A stretch of DNA of 64,000 nucleotides from Vicugna pacos (lineage: Eukaryota; Chordata; Mammalia; Artiodactyla; Camelidae), in NCBI RefSeq assembly GCF_048564905.1, contig NC_133005.1:30125501-30189500 (forward strand). The letters are read 5' to 3'. The notes under the pieces are model-generated. The model was not told where the DNA came from and made no database searches. It was given only the letters and a program-made list of their open reading frames with translations. Position 1 is the stretch's first letter. Every line of letters starts with the position of its first letter. Both the position numbers and the translations under genes were made by a program. This document shows, in pieces, positions 63,927 to 64,000 of the stretch.

Positions 63927-64000
63927 AAGAGTCAGCAAACTTTTTCTCTAAAGGGCTAGAAGCCAATATTTTTGGCTCTGTGGGTCATCAGGTCTCAGTC
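63927..64000 (+). mobile_element. hAT-Charlie MITE (MER3/MER33-like), cut by window end
   Basis: 'agagtcagcaaactttttct' then ctaaagggctagaagccaat and 'gctctgtgggtcatcaggtc', the first 70 or so bases of the same family as 11746-11957. Confidence 0.8.

Overview
This is nuclear DNA from a mammal, almost certainly a camelid (camel, llama or alpaca group). The main evidence is seven copies of a short tRNA-derived SINE of the camelid Vic-1 type. Each has a tRNA-like head with recognisable A and B boxes (tagctcagtggtagag, gggttcaatccccag), then a short tail of the taaataaataaacctaattacctccc kind. The rest is the normal set of old eutherian repeats (MIR, L2, MLT1, MER5, hAT and Tigger MITEs, L1M) plus a few younger L1 pieces. 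Family names are from memory of consensus sequences; no search was run, and boundaries are usually good to about 10-40 bases.

I found no host gene, exon, RNA gene, promoter with a gene behind it, or CRISPR array that I can support. The open frames that do not lie in repeats (the longest about 180-204 codons) are what chance gives in 64 kb at this base composition, and none shows a family motif I recognise. The window therefore reads as intergenic or deep intronic DNA.

Layout. 1-2.6 kb: unassigned DNA. 2.7-4.3 kb: old L1 pieces and an MLT1 LTR. 4.4-7.1 kb: a stack of fossils, namely a MaLR internal tail with its 3' LTR, an ERVL pol fragment on the minus strand, and a Mutator-like (MULE) DNA transposon remnant with a recognisable transposase piece. 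7.1-14.5 kb: MIR, L2, MER5, MLT1 and hAT fragments, an ATT microsatellite and one camelid SINE. 14.85-16.86 kb: a relatively young L1 whose 5' part is inverted (twin priming), then a hAT-like MITE with a probable 8-bp target duplication. 17.5-44.6 kb: mainly MIR and L2 with short tandem repeats, two camelid SINEs, several LTRs, and a small GC-rich patch at 23.4 kb with a perfect 14-bp E-box palindrome. 45-58 kb: several low-repeat AT-rich blocks that may be conserved noncoding elements, mixed with MIR, L2, MLT1 and SINEs. 58-64 kb: a SINE nested in a MIR, an MLT1-type LTR, a candidate processed-mRNA retrocopy, another SINE, L1 ends, L2 and MIR, and a hAT element cut by the window edge.

There is no operon or pathway here. 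The window mainly offers a layered transposon history and a few candidate regulatory segments. I did not find an undescribed system. The items most worth a second look are the MULE remnant, the twin-primed L1, the E-box patch, the candidate retrocopy, and the repeat-poor blocks at 14.2, 45, 48, 53.9, 54.9 and 58 kb.
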